A stretch of DNA of 64,000 nucleotides from Phascolarctos cinereus (Eukaryota; Chordata; Mammalia; Diprotodontia; Phascolarctidae), in contig NW_018343982.1 in the NCBI RefSeq assembly GCF_002099425.1, positions 6,917,501 to 6,981,500 of the forward strand, written 5' to 3'. Numbering within the stretch: position 1 is the first letter of the stretch; each line of letters starts with the position of its first letter. Positions 45,550-57,285 of this stretch are shown one piece after another. A program made the translations under genes and the position numbers. Under the pieces are notes generated by a model. It searched no databases. It had not been told where the DNA came from and was given only the letters and a program-made list of their open reading frames with translations.

Positions 45550-46105
45550 CTGCACAGTTCATCAAAACAAATTCTCACATTAGCCACGTCTCAAAATTTG
45601 TCTCTTTTGGCATTTTAAGTTCTTCACCTCTCTGTCAGGAGGTAATTGGTATGTTTCAACTTTATTTTTATTTCCAGTTTTGTGGTTTACTATGGCATTG
45701 ATCAGAGCTCTTAAAGTCTTTCAAAGTTATTTTTTTCATTATGTAAATTATTCTCCTGGTTCTGCTTACTTCCCTTTGTATCAGTGCAGAGGTTCTCCAA
45801 GTTTCCTCTAAAATTGTCTATTTCATTATTTCTTATGGCACAGCAGTATTCCATTACATTCAAATACCATGATTTCTCTATTCCCCAATAGGAGGACACT
45901 CCCTCAGTTTCCAACTTTTGGCTAATATTGAAAGAGCTGCTATAAATATTTTTGTACATGTGAGTCCTCTTTCAGTTTATTTAGTTTTCTTTGGGGTATA
46001 GGCCTGGTAATTAATGGCCTAGCTATTTCAAAGGGTCTGTACATTTTAGAAACTTTTGGGGCATAATTTCTAATTGTTTTCCAGAATGGTTAGACTGTTT
46101 CACAG
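45550..46105 (-). mobile_element. L1 ORF2 C-terminus and 3' UTR, antisense
   Basis: Minus-strand translation gives the L1 ORF2 C-terminal motif SYWGIEKSWYLNVMEYCCAI. Antisense landmarks are 'attctcctggttctgcttac' and 'ttttccagaatggttagact'. It is interrupted at about 46105 by a SENP3 retrocopy and resumes beyond it. Confidence 0.82.
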
Positions 46106-46199
46106 CTATCAGGCATGGGTTCCAGGGAGAAAAAGGAATAGGTTTTTAAAATTCAAAGAGGAGAAAGATATTCTTCAGTCTTCTCCTAGGGTCTAAGAC

Positions 46200-46712
46200 T
46201 TACACGGTGAGTTTTCAGTGACAACAGTACCTTATATATCTCCTGACAAAATTTGGGCGTGTCCTATTGAGTAAAGCTGAAGGACTGAGGCTGAACCAGG
46301 GCCAGGTGCTTGCCAATATGAAGGCACCACAGTCACTGTCATTACTTCATCTGGCCATATGCATCTTGATATAACTTTTCCAACCCAGCCAATCCTTCTT
46401 CACTGCTTCAACCTGCAGTGGTATATCAGTGGTTGGAAATATGCTGTCAGAATAGGTGGTGGTCCATTGCCTCATGTCCATGGAGCTGACCAGTGCACCT
46501 CCAAGTGGATAAGGATCAGGAGAAGTTCCTTGTTGAAGATCTCCACATTTTTGGTCCACTTTCTTACTCCATCATAACCCTTGGTAGAGAGTTTGCCATA
46601 GAAGAAATGGTTGAAGAAAGAAGACTTCTCTGAAACTGTCCACTACAAGGCTTTCATACATATTCATTGCCTGGTCATGAAGCCAGTTCTTCATATACAA
46701 TAGTACCTTACT
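46200..46712 (-). pseudogene. SENP3P: SENP3 (SUMO protease) processed pseudogene fragment
   Basis: SENP3 is a nucleolar cysteine protease that removes SUMO2/3. The minus strand holds the C-terminal catalytic domain without introns: NWLHDQAMNMYESLVVDS, then in another frame KLSTKGYDGVRKWTKNVEIF and NKELLLILIHLEVHW, then LQVEAVKKDW...GWKSYIKMHMAR, and NDSDCGAF. These match SENP3 better than SENP5, since AEAVKKDR and NVEIFNKELLLI-type blocks are SENP3 features. The catalytic His (HW, 46493-46495) and Cys (46329-46331) codons are still readable. At least three frameshifts and a stop, directly before NDSDCGAF, inactivate it. No poly-A tail or duplication was found, and the N-terminal half is missing. 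It lies within an L1, so it is younger than that L1. Confidence 0.88.
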
Positions 46713-46734
46713 GTATCTTTTTTCCCATGACTAC

Positions 46735-48298
46735 TAATATGTTTTTCATTTTTCTCTTTTGTTATCTCTGCCAGTATGATGGGTATAGGGTTGGAGCCTC
46801 ATGGTTGCTTTAATTTTCATTTCTCTGATTATTAGTGATTTAAAGTATTTTTGTATATTTGATGGTTTCTTCCTTTGGAAGCTGCCTAAACATATTATAT
46901 AATCATTTATCTGTTGGTATGCTCTTAGTCTTATAATTTGACTGAATCCTTTACATATCTTAGATATGAGAACTTCATCAGAGAAAGGATACAAACATTA
47001 CCCCCACCCCCATTAATGGTTTCCCTTCTAAATTTTATGACATTAAATTTTTTAGTGTAGTAAACATTTTTGTGCAAAAAACTTTAAAATTTTATATAAC
47101 AGTCCATTTTCCATTATCTGGTTTTTCTCTACTACCTGTTTAATCATAAACTCTTCCCTTATCCATAGATTTGAATGGTAATTTCTTCCTTGCTCTTCTA
47201 ATTTATTTGTGATGTGTCTATTTGGTCATGTATCTATTTGGAACTTATCATGGCTTGTGGTATGAGGTTGTGGACAGAACCTAATTTCTGCCAGGCCTGT
47301 TCAATTTTCCAAGTAGTTTTTGGCAGATAGTGATTCCTTCACTCAGTGATTGGAATCTTTGGATTTAGCAAACACCATGCTACTATATTTGTTTGCTTCT
47401 GCATATCATGTACCTAACTGTTCCACTGATTGACCATTTTCTTTTTTAATGAGTATCAACTCATTTTAATGATTAGTCCTTTGTAGAACAGTTTGTGATG
47501 GGTACTGATTAGACCCATTTCCTTCCCATTTTTTTCATTATTACCTTTGAGATTTTTTTTTTGAGGCAATTGGGGTTAAGTGACTTGCCCCCAGGGTCAC
47601 ACAACTAGTAAGTGTCTGAGGCCATATTTGAACTCAGGTCCTCCTTACTACAGAGCTGCTTCACTCTCCACTCCACTACCTAGCTGCCCTTTACCTTTGA
47701 GATTCTTAACCTTTTGTTTCTCTGTATGAATTTGATTGCTACTTTTTTTCCCTAGCCTATAAAATATTCTTTTAGAAGTTTGATTGGTATAGTAGTGAAT
47801 AAGCAAATTAATTTAAGTAGTGTTATCATTTTTTAATATTAGCTCAACCTGCCCATGAGCGATTAATAATTCTCCAATTATTTGGGTCTGTTTTCTGCAA
47901 TGAATGCTTTTTAGTTGGATTCATGCAGTCCATGGGTAAATATTGGTAGATACACTGCCAAATATTTTATAGTCTCTGTAGTTATTTTAAATGGAATTTC
48001 TCTTTCCAGTTTTTCTTGCTAGGTATTGCTTTGTTGCATAGAGGTAAGTTGATGATTTATGCCGATTTGCTTAATAACCTTAAACTTTGCTAAAGTTATT
48101 ATTTCAAATAATTTTTATTTAATTCTCTAGGATTCACTAAGGACACCATTATATTTTCTCTGAAAAGCAATTTCTTTTTTTCTTTACTTATGTTTATTTT
48201 CTCAATTTCTTTTTCTTATCTTATTGGTATAGCTAGCATCTCTAGCACTATATTAAATAGTAGTAGTGAGAATTGTCATCATTGCATACCCCAAACTT
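46735..48298 (-). mobile_element. L1 ORF2 region, antisense (continues 45.5-46.1 kb)
   Basis: Antisense L1 ORF2 text: 'ttaattttcatttctctgat', 'tgagaacttcatcagagaaa', 'ggcctgttcaattttccaag', 'gtgagaattgtcatcattgc'. Coding is too decayed to follow for long. A SINE inserts at 47.55 kb. Confidence 0.78.
47541..47704 (-). repeat. Marsupial short SINE in L1, with 14-bp duplication
   Basis: Antisense body 47555-47690 ('caattggggttaagtgactt', 'ctacctagctgccc') starting with a T run. TTACCTTTGAGATT is perfect at both sides (47541-47554 and 47691-47704). Confidence 0.94.
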
Positions 48299-48456
48299 AT
48301 TGAGCCTGAGTGCTTGTAGGGAGAGGTGATGGTACCCTTAGGGGAGTGCCAGATTTTGAAGCCTTTCATTCTAAGGGGGCACAACAAACCAGCTTAGTAG
48401 GAAGTGTCCCAAAATCTACTTACGCCATTAGTGTCAAGAAGAATCCTTTGAAATAA

Positions 48457-48480
48457 GGGATTATATATATATATATATAT
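48457..48480 (+). repeat. (TA)n microsatellite
   Basis: About 11 TA units. Confidence 0.9.
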
Positions 48481-50506
48481 GGATGCATCCATCTAGCTAT
48501 TTCTCCATTTCTCTCTCTTCTCTTGAATGGGTGTTGAAGGTAACCCTGGGCTCAGAAGTGAATAAGAGATTGAACTGAATTGCATTTAGACAAAAATATT
48601 TAATGCTTTCAATAATCCCAAATTAATTTCTGCTGCAAAAGCTTCTCTCTGTCACCAACATGTTCCTGTTGATGCAATAAGGCTATGAAAAAGATGTCCA
48701 GATTGAAGGTGAATCCCAAAGTGCTTCCAGAAAAAGAAAATCTTGTTTTGAAATTAGGAAGCAACAGAGAGTAAGTGAAATTTAATTATACCACTGTGAT
48801 TTAAATCAATTGTTTAGGTAAAGTAGAAAAGTAAAACTTGTGTTGAAATCAGTGGAAATGAAAATAAGTTCAAATTTGTACTTTGGTAGGACTATAATAA
48901 GTAAAGCTATAGTAAGTTAGGGCAAAAATATTGAATGCAAAATTAAACAAGAATATATTATTATATAGAAAGCATATGAATGAATTAAGTGCATGCATGC
49001 CTAATAAAGGGTACTCATACTACAAAAGATCAAATTAAAAGGATTCTATGGCTTATAAAATTAGTATAAAAAACAGGAATTTTGAGAGAACAAAACAGAA
49101 TCTGCAATTATTTCAAAATGTTTCTTACCTTGTCAATATAAGTTAAAGCATAAGCACATTGATAATATTGGGCCCTAAAACTCGAAATCTTGGTAGTTAA
49201 TGACCCCTTGTGAAAGTTGAGATTTTAAAATTCTTACTATTAGTAAATATACAACTATATTTCATTTATGTTAATGCAAAGTTAAATTAGTGTGATTGGG
49301 ATTTCTAATAATGTAAAATATTGAAAAAAACAAATAAGCTAATAACCTATAATATTAGAAAATATCAAAGGAAGAAACAAATAGGAACAAAGATAATTCA
49401 CAGTCAATAGCACCAAACTGGAAGCTGTTTTTGCATAATACTGCTAAACTGTAAATTGAGAAAGGAAGGCAGTTTAAATGTGGAGGAAACTTAAATAATC
49501 TTGCACTTAGAGTGCATAATAAGGTAGGTAGTAAAAAAAAATAACTTGCTGTAGTGAGAAGAATAGCAGATACACTTTAAGGTAGCAATATGTGTAACAT
49601 TTCTATGCCATAGTTGAGTCCTGTCTGTAAAACAGGAGAATGAATACTTTTCCAGCATAAAAGAGGTTAACTTTTAAAAAGGAGATAGATTCATTCCTTT
49701 CCAAGGTCATCAGTGAGGACTTGGAAGGGACCTCAAACTTGGCATTTGTGCTCAGTAAGTTGTATATTTTGCCTGACACTTACAAAAACTATAGGTCTTA
49801 AAGAAATTGGAATAAGCTATGCATTTGTAAGCTGTAAGGAACCAAAAAATATGCCACAGTATTGCAATTAGTTGGTTTTGCGTAATAAAACTTGTGCTGA
49901 AGTATAAAGTAAATTTAGTGGAGTGAAGATTAAATCTGTATGTTTGGGAAATAGACTAGCAGAACTAGGGAAGTAGAAGAAAGAAAGAAAAGTATTGGAT
50001 AAGCTAGCAAGAAAGGTCTGGCTTTGAAGGGTTTTTATAAAATGAAAGAAAAGATGACGGTTTAAGCAAATAGGAATGAGGTAAGAATGAGTAGAGAGAA
50101 TTTAAGGAAAATTAGAGCCTGCATTGATACAGTGTGAATGCAAGGCTTGAAAGAAAAAGCATTGAAATTTTTTTAAAAGGGTTTGGGTAGATTTGGGTAG
50201 GCTTTTGAGAAATGCTTTAAAGTATACTGCTAGGGTTAAGTTAGAAAAAGAAAATGGATTTTTTTGCCTCTTTGAGTGATTCAAAGAAATAAAGAAGCAC
50301 TTGTGGAGGTTGGGGGCATCACCATGGATTTTTTAATTTTTAATATGAGTCAACTAAAAATAATGGACCCTTGTGAAAAATGAGGTTTAGTTATTGCCAC
50401 TAGAAATTATAAATCAAAAATTGATTGGGTTGAACATTTTGTTCTGAAGTTACATTGTAATTGTAGTTTATTAGATAATTTGATCAGCCTTTGTATGTAT
50501 AAGGGG

Positions 50507-50532
50507 ATAATAATAATAATGATAATAACAAC

Positions 50533-50564
<32 letters not shown>

Positions 50565-50566
50565 TA
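50507..50566 (+). repeat. (TAA)n microsatellite
   Basis: About 20 units with GAT/CAA interruptions. Confidence 0.93.
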
Positions 50567-50668
50567 ATAGCATCTACCTTCCAGGGTTTTTGGAGGAAAT
50601 AAATTATTCTAAAGTGCTTGGTATAATGAGCTATGTATAAATGTTGTCTATCGTTATTGGTTTTTGGA
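50567..50668 (+). repeat. MIR 3' tail
   Basis: 'tagcatctaccttccagggt', 'taaagtgcttggtataatga', 'tgtataaatgttgtct'. Confidence 0.6.
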
Positions 50669-52527
50669 GTAAATAACATTTAAGATAATAGCACTGATGT
50701 TTTCTAAGAAGAATAAGTTAAGATTTTATCTAACTGAATAGATATTCTTTAGACTGCTGGTTTTCTTGTATTGTGGAATTTGAAAGAATATTAGACATAT
50801 GATTAGAAATGTGATTTCTCTTTTAATGAGGAAAATATGCTTTTAAAAAAAGTAGTTACATGAAATTTTTCTAAGGTATTGCAAAATGCTCTTAGAGGGG
50901 CCACTTCCCTATTGAGTTATTAAAATGAATGTGATACAGTCTTTGGAAAAATTGTATGATAAAGTGCCTTTTGCCTTAAATTCTTATGATTTAATAAGAG
51001 CTTTGAAGACCCCTCCAATCAGAGTTGTGATCTGAATTTGTAACTGTGTTTGGGTAAAGTCACTTTGAAATGGACTAAATTGATGTCATTTGGCTCAACT
51101 AAGTTTAGTGTCTTATGAATTGGACTGCCAAAAGATAGTAAGATTGTTAGAAAAATTATTAAATATTCAATAGTTATGTTTTCCTCTATGTTACCCTCCT
51201 AAAGGGAAGACTTCAGACTTACTATTTATAACTGCCCTATAATTTAAGTTAGCAAGTGATTCAAGTAATAACTGAGACATTAAAAAAACCACACACCACT
51301 AAATATTTTAAAGTGTTATAGAAGTAGGCTTCTGAAATCTTTAAAGTAAATTTTGAGAACTAGAAAAAACTTCTGGCATGTATAAACATTATGTAAATGA
51401 ACTATTGCTACCTCTTTAATTGACTGTAATTACTCTAGACTGGATAACTTTATGCTGGGTTCTAGGTATCATTGGATATGATTAATAAGATACCAAAGGA
51501 GATAAGATAGATGATTTTCCCCATTACATAATTTTAAAATGCATTCCACTGAATTATTGTCATCTGACTAGTAAAATGTTTTAAGTTTTAAATACTTGAT
51601 ATTAGGTATGAAAAATCTTATTAATTATTAACAATATTAATAATAATTATTTATCTTATTTTAAAAACTGTTAAGGCAGGGTTACTTTTCCTTTTAATCT
51701 GAATGCTATTAGATCATAAATGTATCTGTTATAGAAACTGACAAATATGCTTGAAAACTATTAATATTTAATGAGTATTTTTGTTTTAAATGTAAGAAAA
51801 TAGTAATAATAGGAAGTGACTTACTACTGGGAGAAAAGCATGGTAAAATCTTCTGGAGAGATCTTTGTGTGTAAGGTTCCTTGGGACCAGTCCTACTGAC
51901 AGGGTTGTGAAACTCTGTCATGCTGCAGTTTAAAGAAGTAGGCCCTCTCCTTGTGAAGGTAGGGGAATTTATGAGTTAGATTTTAAATAATAAGTGAGTT
52001 TCATCTGAGAATATTTAGAAAATCATGAAAGTATATCTGTTAATAATTAGCATGTAGTGAAATTACATTTTTGAACCAACTATGTGTAAACTAATATTCA
52101 CTGTATTCATGTAAAACTCCAGAATGTAGTATTTGTGCTGCTTGTCCAGCTCATCCAATGTTCAACCAGTTTGCCTCGCCATTATTTCCTGTGGCAGTTG
52201 CTCCCTTCAACTTACTCAGGGGGTTACAGCTTTATCTAGAACTCATAATGGTTTTGATATTGGCAAGCAGTATTCTGAAGCTCACCTAAAGTGGCCAGAT
52301 GTACTTCCCTTTCTTTTATCTTATCCACAGAGCAAACTGGGGTGGCAGATCATTTAAAACCTATCCTTATTTATTTAAATATACTTTATGATATATGCAG
52401 ATATGGTGAGTTTTACCTCCAATGACTATATTGAATAAATGAAAACTTTATCTGTTAGTGAATGCTGTATGAATTTATACCAATATTGTTAATGATTATT
52501 ATTTGTTAGGACAGGATACAATTATTA

Positions 52528-52620
52528 TGTTCATATAACAATAATAATTATAATTAATAAATAATTATATCTAATTATATATTATATATAATCATAATTA
52601 TAAATAATTTTTTTATTGAA
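52528..52620. repeat. AT-rich low-complexity tract
   Basis: Runs of AATAATTATAATTAATAAAT and TATATTATATATAATCATAA: partly palindromic and prone to unpairing. Confidence 0.85.
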
Positions 52621-53454
52621 GGCAGAATCTTGTGGGACTTTAATTTGATATACTTCTAAGTTTTGACTTCAAGTATAAGTGTCTGACCTCTCATAAGGCC
52701 ACTAGTTCATCATTTAAGAAAAATGCCAGCAGTTCAATGGGAATGGCATCTGTGAATCTACCACCAATGTATATCTGTCCCTGGGGAATAGTTGGGGTTG
52801 GGATAACCTTAGGAAGACCAGGGTAAGGACCCTCTTGACTCAATTTCCCATACAAGACATTTTCCTACCTGGTTAAATCCGAGTCTGCCTGTGACATCCT
52901 ATTGTACAATTGGCTGTTGACTCATATCTAAAATTAAACGGAACTAATGCTGCTATGTCCCTGCCTTTCTCCTCATATAGCAAATTCCATTAATAAAAGC
53001 AAGTGTACAATAATGCCTCATTTTTTCATTGTAACAAACATAAGAGATAAATAAACTCTATTCCTGACTTCTGACTAAGTGATATATGCTAGTATGGTAC
53101 TACCATAATGAGAAATCATTTTGAATTGTCATTTGAATTATAAATAATAGAGACCATGAGACATTGCAATTTATGGAGTATTTAGTTTATAGAAGATCAT
53201 ATTACAACATTTTTTCATTATGTTACTATGATAATAATAGCCTCATGAGGGGGGAATTAGTGAGAGATGTGACAAATTTTCAAAATTTGATTAAAAATTT
53301 TACATGTAGATATTGCATTGATAATTGTGAAGGTGAAATTATTTTCTTGTTTGAAGCATCTATCTAATAATTTTAAGCAAGAGAAAGACTCATTTCCCAA
53401 TTCAGGCTCTCATGATGTAACAATTGAAATTCTCTGAAATTTCAGGTGAATTAT

Positions 53455-53602
53455 ATGATCTTTTTTTTTTTTGTAGGCAATTGGGGTTAAGTGACTTGCC
53501 CAGAGGTAAGTGTCAAGTGTTTAGCCTGAGGCCGCATTGGAACTCAGATCCTCCTGACTTCAGGGCCGGTGCTCTGTCCACTGTGCCACCTAGCTGCCCC
53601 AT
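53455..53602 (-). repeat. Marsupial short SINE, antisense
   Basis: T run, 'caattggggttaagtgactt', 'gtcaagtgtttagcctgagg', 'ccacctagctgcccc'. It lacks part of its middle ('gcccagaggtaagtg'). No clear duplication. Confidence 0.85.
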
Positions 53603-53699
53603 TCCTCATTCTTCTTACAGCTCTATTTTGTATTGAGTTTGTATTGTTTTCCTACATGCTTTTGTAAGCTGAAAAGAAAATCTGGAAGGAAGAAGATCC

Positions 53700-54800
53700 T
53701 TTGGAGCTGTCCTAAGAATGTGGCTTGTTCCCGAAATATATATCTGTTGCTTCCTACAATTACTAGGCAGGCTGAAAGAAGTACAGAATAGACCTTTGAA
53801 CTCTTTCATCTATATCAGGGATTTCCAGTGCATCAGTGGCATTCAACAAAGGACTCTGTTTTCTTTTCCCCATGTGACGGTACTTCTGTACCAAAAGGGA
53901 CTGCTCCCTGAAATTTTTGTCAATGTGCTGACCATAGGTAATAAGGTTTTAATCTATAGGATAGCCCATTCACTTTCTGAAATTGTATCACTGCCATCAA
54001 TCCTAGCACTATTGCCCGTAGTCTCATATGACAACTGGGTAATGAATAATGCTGTACCTAGACTTCATAATCAGGTATGATATGTACTGCTCATTGGGAT
54101 CCATAGATGTTGCATCTGTCACCAGGTCCACCTAACCACATCAAATCACGGGTGCCTACTCCTATCCATATGCTTCTGTGTTAAAAAAATTATGAGTGTG
54201 TTATCACCAAATATAATAGGAGAAATTATCCCTCATGTAGCCTAAAAGATGTCTCATAGTAGAAATGGATAGAGCAAAAAGGGTCAGAATAGGACCACTG
54301 ATTGATATCTTTATTAAAGAGTCCCCTTTATTTGAGGTAGAAGCTACCGCATCTCTTTTCTCTGTTATACAGACTTCTAAAGACTTGTTAGTGGAAATAG
54401 GGCTAATCACCCTGACTTTGCAGTCACACTCAGACCTTTTAGGGAAACTGGTTGTTAAAACCAAAGACCACCTGAAGGAGTTTGATTCTCTGCTCAAGTG
54501 ATTCATAAAGAAATGATTTTCTTTAGCTCAAAGGGGGAAATTGAAAAAGAAATCAGTTAGTTACTTTGATTTATTTTTAATTCAATTTTAGGATTAATCT
54601 TCCTTCTTTAGGAAAAACTAGCCCAAACAACTAAACCAGATTAATATAGATAATCTCGTAAGTGTAGCTTATGTATAGATCTAGTGAATAGATAAATTGA
54701 TAAGATTTTATCACTTAGTACCATTTGCTAGCTTTGCAAATTAAATCATAAATGTTTGGTTCTCAGTTTCTTTTTATTTCAGATAATTAATTTTAATAGC
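53700..54800 (+). mobile_element. Possible retrovirus-like 3' end (fossil)
   Basis: A polypurine-tract-like AAAGGGGGAAAT at about 54523-54534 is followed at once by TGAAAAAG, the usual arrangement at the start of a 3' LTR. Upstream are two separate open stretches (53718-54080, and 54265-54501 with an amphipathic, leucine-rich C-terminal half) that match no protein family I know. The assumed LTR runs to about 54800 with an unclear end. The element is incomplete and broken, and the family is not assigned. Confidence 0.3.
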
Positions 54801-55096
54801 TACACATCATGAAGACACAACACTCTCAGAGGAGTCAATGGAACAGTGGAGGGTAGGCATAAGGATGTCACAGTCTGTTTCCAAAGAAGGCTTATTTTTT
54901 GGGAGAAGCATAAAAGACACACTGAGTGCATGTATGATTGGAAAAGATGAGCCAGTCATGTGATAATAGATGGCCAGCCTGAGTACTTCATTGAAACCCT
55001 TGAGATGTTAAAAGAACCAGAGGCAGGCTTTCAGTGAACTTGGTACATCCTTCATTAAGTATTAGTAAAAGAACCCACATGAAAATCACACAGGAT

Positions 55097-55385
55097 GCTG
55101 ACTGTGGTGGTGCATACTTTTAATCCCTGCTGCTGGAAGGCTGAGGCTGATGGACCAGCTGAATTCAGGAATTCTGAGCTGCAGTAGGACAGAGCCAATT
55201 GGGTGTCTGCATTAAATTCAGCACCAATAATGAATGCCTGTGGGGAGGGGGACCCAAGAAGCTGCATTAGGAGGGACAAACTAGCCCAGGGCAGAAACAA
55301 GTTAAAGGTTCTGTGCCAACAAAAGTGGGATCAGGACCACAAGTTGCTGTTGTACTTCAAGGCAGGGCAGGATAGGGAAAAATAA
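55097..55385 (+). pseudogene. RN7SLP: 7SL (signal recognition particle) RNA pseudogene
   Basis: 7SL RNA is the scaffold of the SRP. Nearly the full 300-base RNA is present in order: gactgtggtggtgcat (Alu-domain 5' part), 'ggctgaggctgatgga', 'attctgagctgcagtagg', 'gggtgtctgcattaaattca', 'ggggagggggacc', 'cccagggcagaaac', 'agtgggatcagga', and a worn 3' Alu-domain half. Similarity is roughly 70% by eye. The diagnostic S-domain is present, so it derives from 7SL itself rather than an Alu-like SINE. CG sites have mostly decayed to TG/CA, as in old methylated copies. No poly-A duplication was found. Surely not functional. Confidence 0.85.
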
Positions 55386-55699
55386 AGAATTACATCATAT
55401 TAGAAGACGTAAAATAGTTTGTTATGTGCAATGGTGATTGCATATCTTCAGTGATGACATCACAGATCCTTCAGAGTATCTAAGTACTTGTGAGGTACTG
55501 TGATACAAAGATACAAAGATGCTTTATTGAGTTTCTGCTTAACGCCATGACCCTCATCACAGGCATAGATCATTTTATAGTTTATAAATCATGGTATTCT
55601 CAACAACATAGTGAGGTAGGTGGTGAAAATATGATCATCTACATTTTACGGGTACGTGAGCTGAGCTTTATAAAGTCTTCATTGGGTAGATAGCAAGGA

Positions 55700-55955
55700 G
55701 GGCTAGTCAATCAGCCAAGGAGCATTTATTAAGCACTTACTATGTACAAAAACTCTGTTAAGATTTCATGGGCTGGTGCTAGGGAGGAATGAATAAAGAA
55801 AAAAAACATTCGTTAAGTGCTTACTTTCTATATAGCACTGTCCTTAGTGCTGGGGATAGGAATAGAAAAACAAGATGGTCCCTGCTCTCAAAGAGCTCAC
55901 GTTCTAATATAGGGAGATAACACATATAGAAGTTTTCAGCTCTAAGTCAGATAGA
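55700..55955 (-). mobile_element. Two antisense L2 termini in tandem
   Basis: 'gagcatttattaagcactta' at 55720 and again 'cattcgttaagtgcttactt' at 55808. The second copy continues as 'ggtccctgctctcaaagagc', 'tcacgttctaatataggg'. Confidence 0.75.
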
Positions 55956-56235
55956 AAAGCCCTAGAGACCTTAGGATGCAACAGCAAAGCAGATGGTCAT
56001 GCATCTTTAATGTCATTTTCACTGATACGACCAGATGTACTTCTAATGTTGAATCTGTTGACAGAATCAAGGACTTTGTTGTCAAGAATTTTTCTGTGTT
56101 TATAGTAGCTGTTGCTGATGAAGAGTCAGGGGCTGTGGCAACTGCAGAAACAGTTATCTAGTAGCATCACCACCAAGGATTGAGTCCTTGGGTGATAGCC
56201 ATAAGAGCTTGGGTGAAAGCAGGGCAGATAGTCTG

Positions 56236-56615
56236 AGGGGAGCTGCTATTTCTGGGGTTCAGGTTCCTGAGCTGTCTCAGTCTGGGACTAACAAGAGCGA
56301 TGGTCATGGTTTGACTTGCTTGGCACATGCTGCCTCCTGTCTCTAAGGTAGGCTTGTCTAGGCTGGCTTGTCTACACTATTGTGGCAGTTGGTTAGAGTT
56401 GGTGGGTTGGCTGACCTTTTCTCCACAGACATTGCTGTATTCAGTAATAGCTATGATACCTGAGCTGGAACCAGGGCCAATGGTTTAGGTGGTGCTACTA
56501 TTCCCAGTGCCCTTGGACTTAGGATCCTGGGCTGTCTCTAAAGGGGTCTGAGGAGGTCAAGGTGGTAGCAGTAGTATGACTTGTCTAGAACAGGCCACCT
56601 CTTCTTTAGGTATAA
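56236..56615. repeat. Degenerate tandem duplication, ~250-bp period
   Basis: 56236-56350 and 56485-56610 share a common order: 'gctgtctc' (56270) and 'gctgtctc' (56531), 'tttgacttg' against 'tatgacttg', 'cctcctgtctctaaggta' against 'cacctcttctttaggta'. Strongly diverged. Confidence 0.4.
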
Positions 56616-56619
56616 AGAA

Positions 56620-56735
56620 ATTGTGCGACCTTGGGCAAGTCACTTTTTGCCTTTGAATCTCAGTTGCCTTGTCTATAGAAATAAGGGATTGGATTAGATA
56701 ATGTCCAAGGTCTCTTCCAGTATGAAATCTTGTGA
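56620..56735 (+). repeat. MIR3 3' part
   Basis: 'tgcgaccttgggcaagtcac', 'gggattggattagataatgt', 'ccaaggtctcttccagtatg'. Confidence 0.75.
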
Positions 56736-57285
56736 TTTTGTAAATGATATTATGGATAATAATAGACATTGAATCAATAGTCCTGGAAGTATTGGTGGAA
56801 TCATGAATACCCCTGTTTGGCTAAAGCCTAGTGTTTAAGAAGAGAGGTGGCTAGGTGGTGCAGTGGATAGAACACTCAGCCTGGAGTTAGGAAGACCTGA
56901 GTTTACATCTGGCCAAGGACACTAAGTAGCTGTGTGGCCCTGGGTAAGTAATTTAACCTCTGTTTGCTTCAGTTTCCTCAACTATAAAATTGCAAATTAT
57001 AATAACACCTGCTGCCCAGGGTGGTGAGGATCAAATGAGATAATAATTGTAAAGCACTTGGCACAGTGCCTGCCACATAGTAAGTGCTATATAAATGTTA
57101 GCTATCCTAAGTATAGCATAAGATCAGGCTAGAAAGGTGGGTAGGTTGGGCCCACCTTGAGGAGAGCCAGACTACAGAATTTGTACTCCATGATGGAAAT
57201 GCCTTGGAAATTCCAAGGAGTTGGACATACCAGGGAATTGAGAATTGGTCTGGGGATGGTAGATGGATACAGAGCTCCAGAAGGC
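56730..57285 (+). repeat. Ancient duplication, copy 1 (carries a SINE)
   Basis: Flanks of the inserted SINE match 58055-58330: 'ctgtttggctaaagcctagt' against 'ctgtttggctaaatggtagt', 'gcataagatcaggct' against 'gcataggatcaggct', 'ccaccttgaggagag' against 'ctaccttctggagag'. The match is about 70% by eye. Confidence 0.6.
56848..57112 (+). repeat. Therian MIR-type SINE, full length, in copy 1 only
   Basis: 'gtggctaggtggtgcagtgg', 'gtgtggccctgggtaagtaa', 'aatgagataataattgtaaa', 'gtgctatataaatgttagct'. It is absent from the sister copy at 58.17 kb, so it inserted after the duplication (or was lost there). Confidence 0.85.

Larger units (their letters stand above)
48560..53400. other. AT-rich region, little recognisable content
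   Basis: Almost 5 kb with far fewer recognised SINEs than the rest of the window, many stops in all frames and high A+T. Contents I can name are a TAA microsatellite, a MIR tail at 50.57 kb and an AT tract at 52.53-52.62 kb. Weak similarity between 48835-49250 and 49877-50414 suggests an old internal duplication. It could be the worn body of a large retroelement joined to the retroviral-like end at 54.5 kb, but no pol-like block was recognised. Confidence 0.4.
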
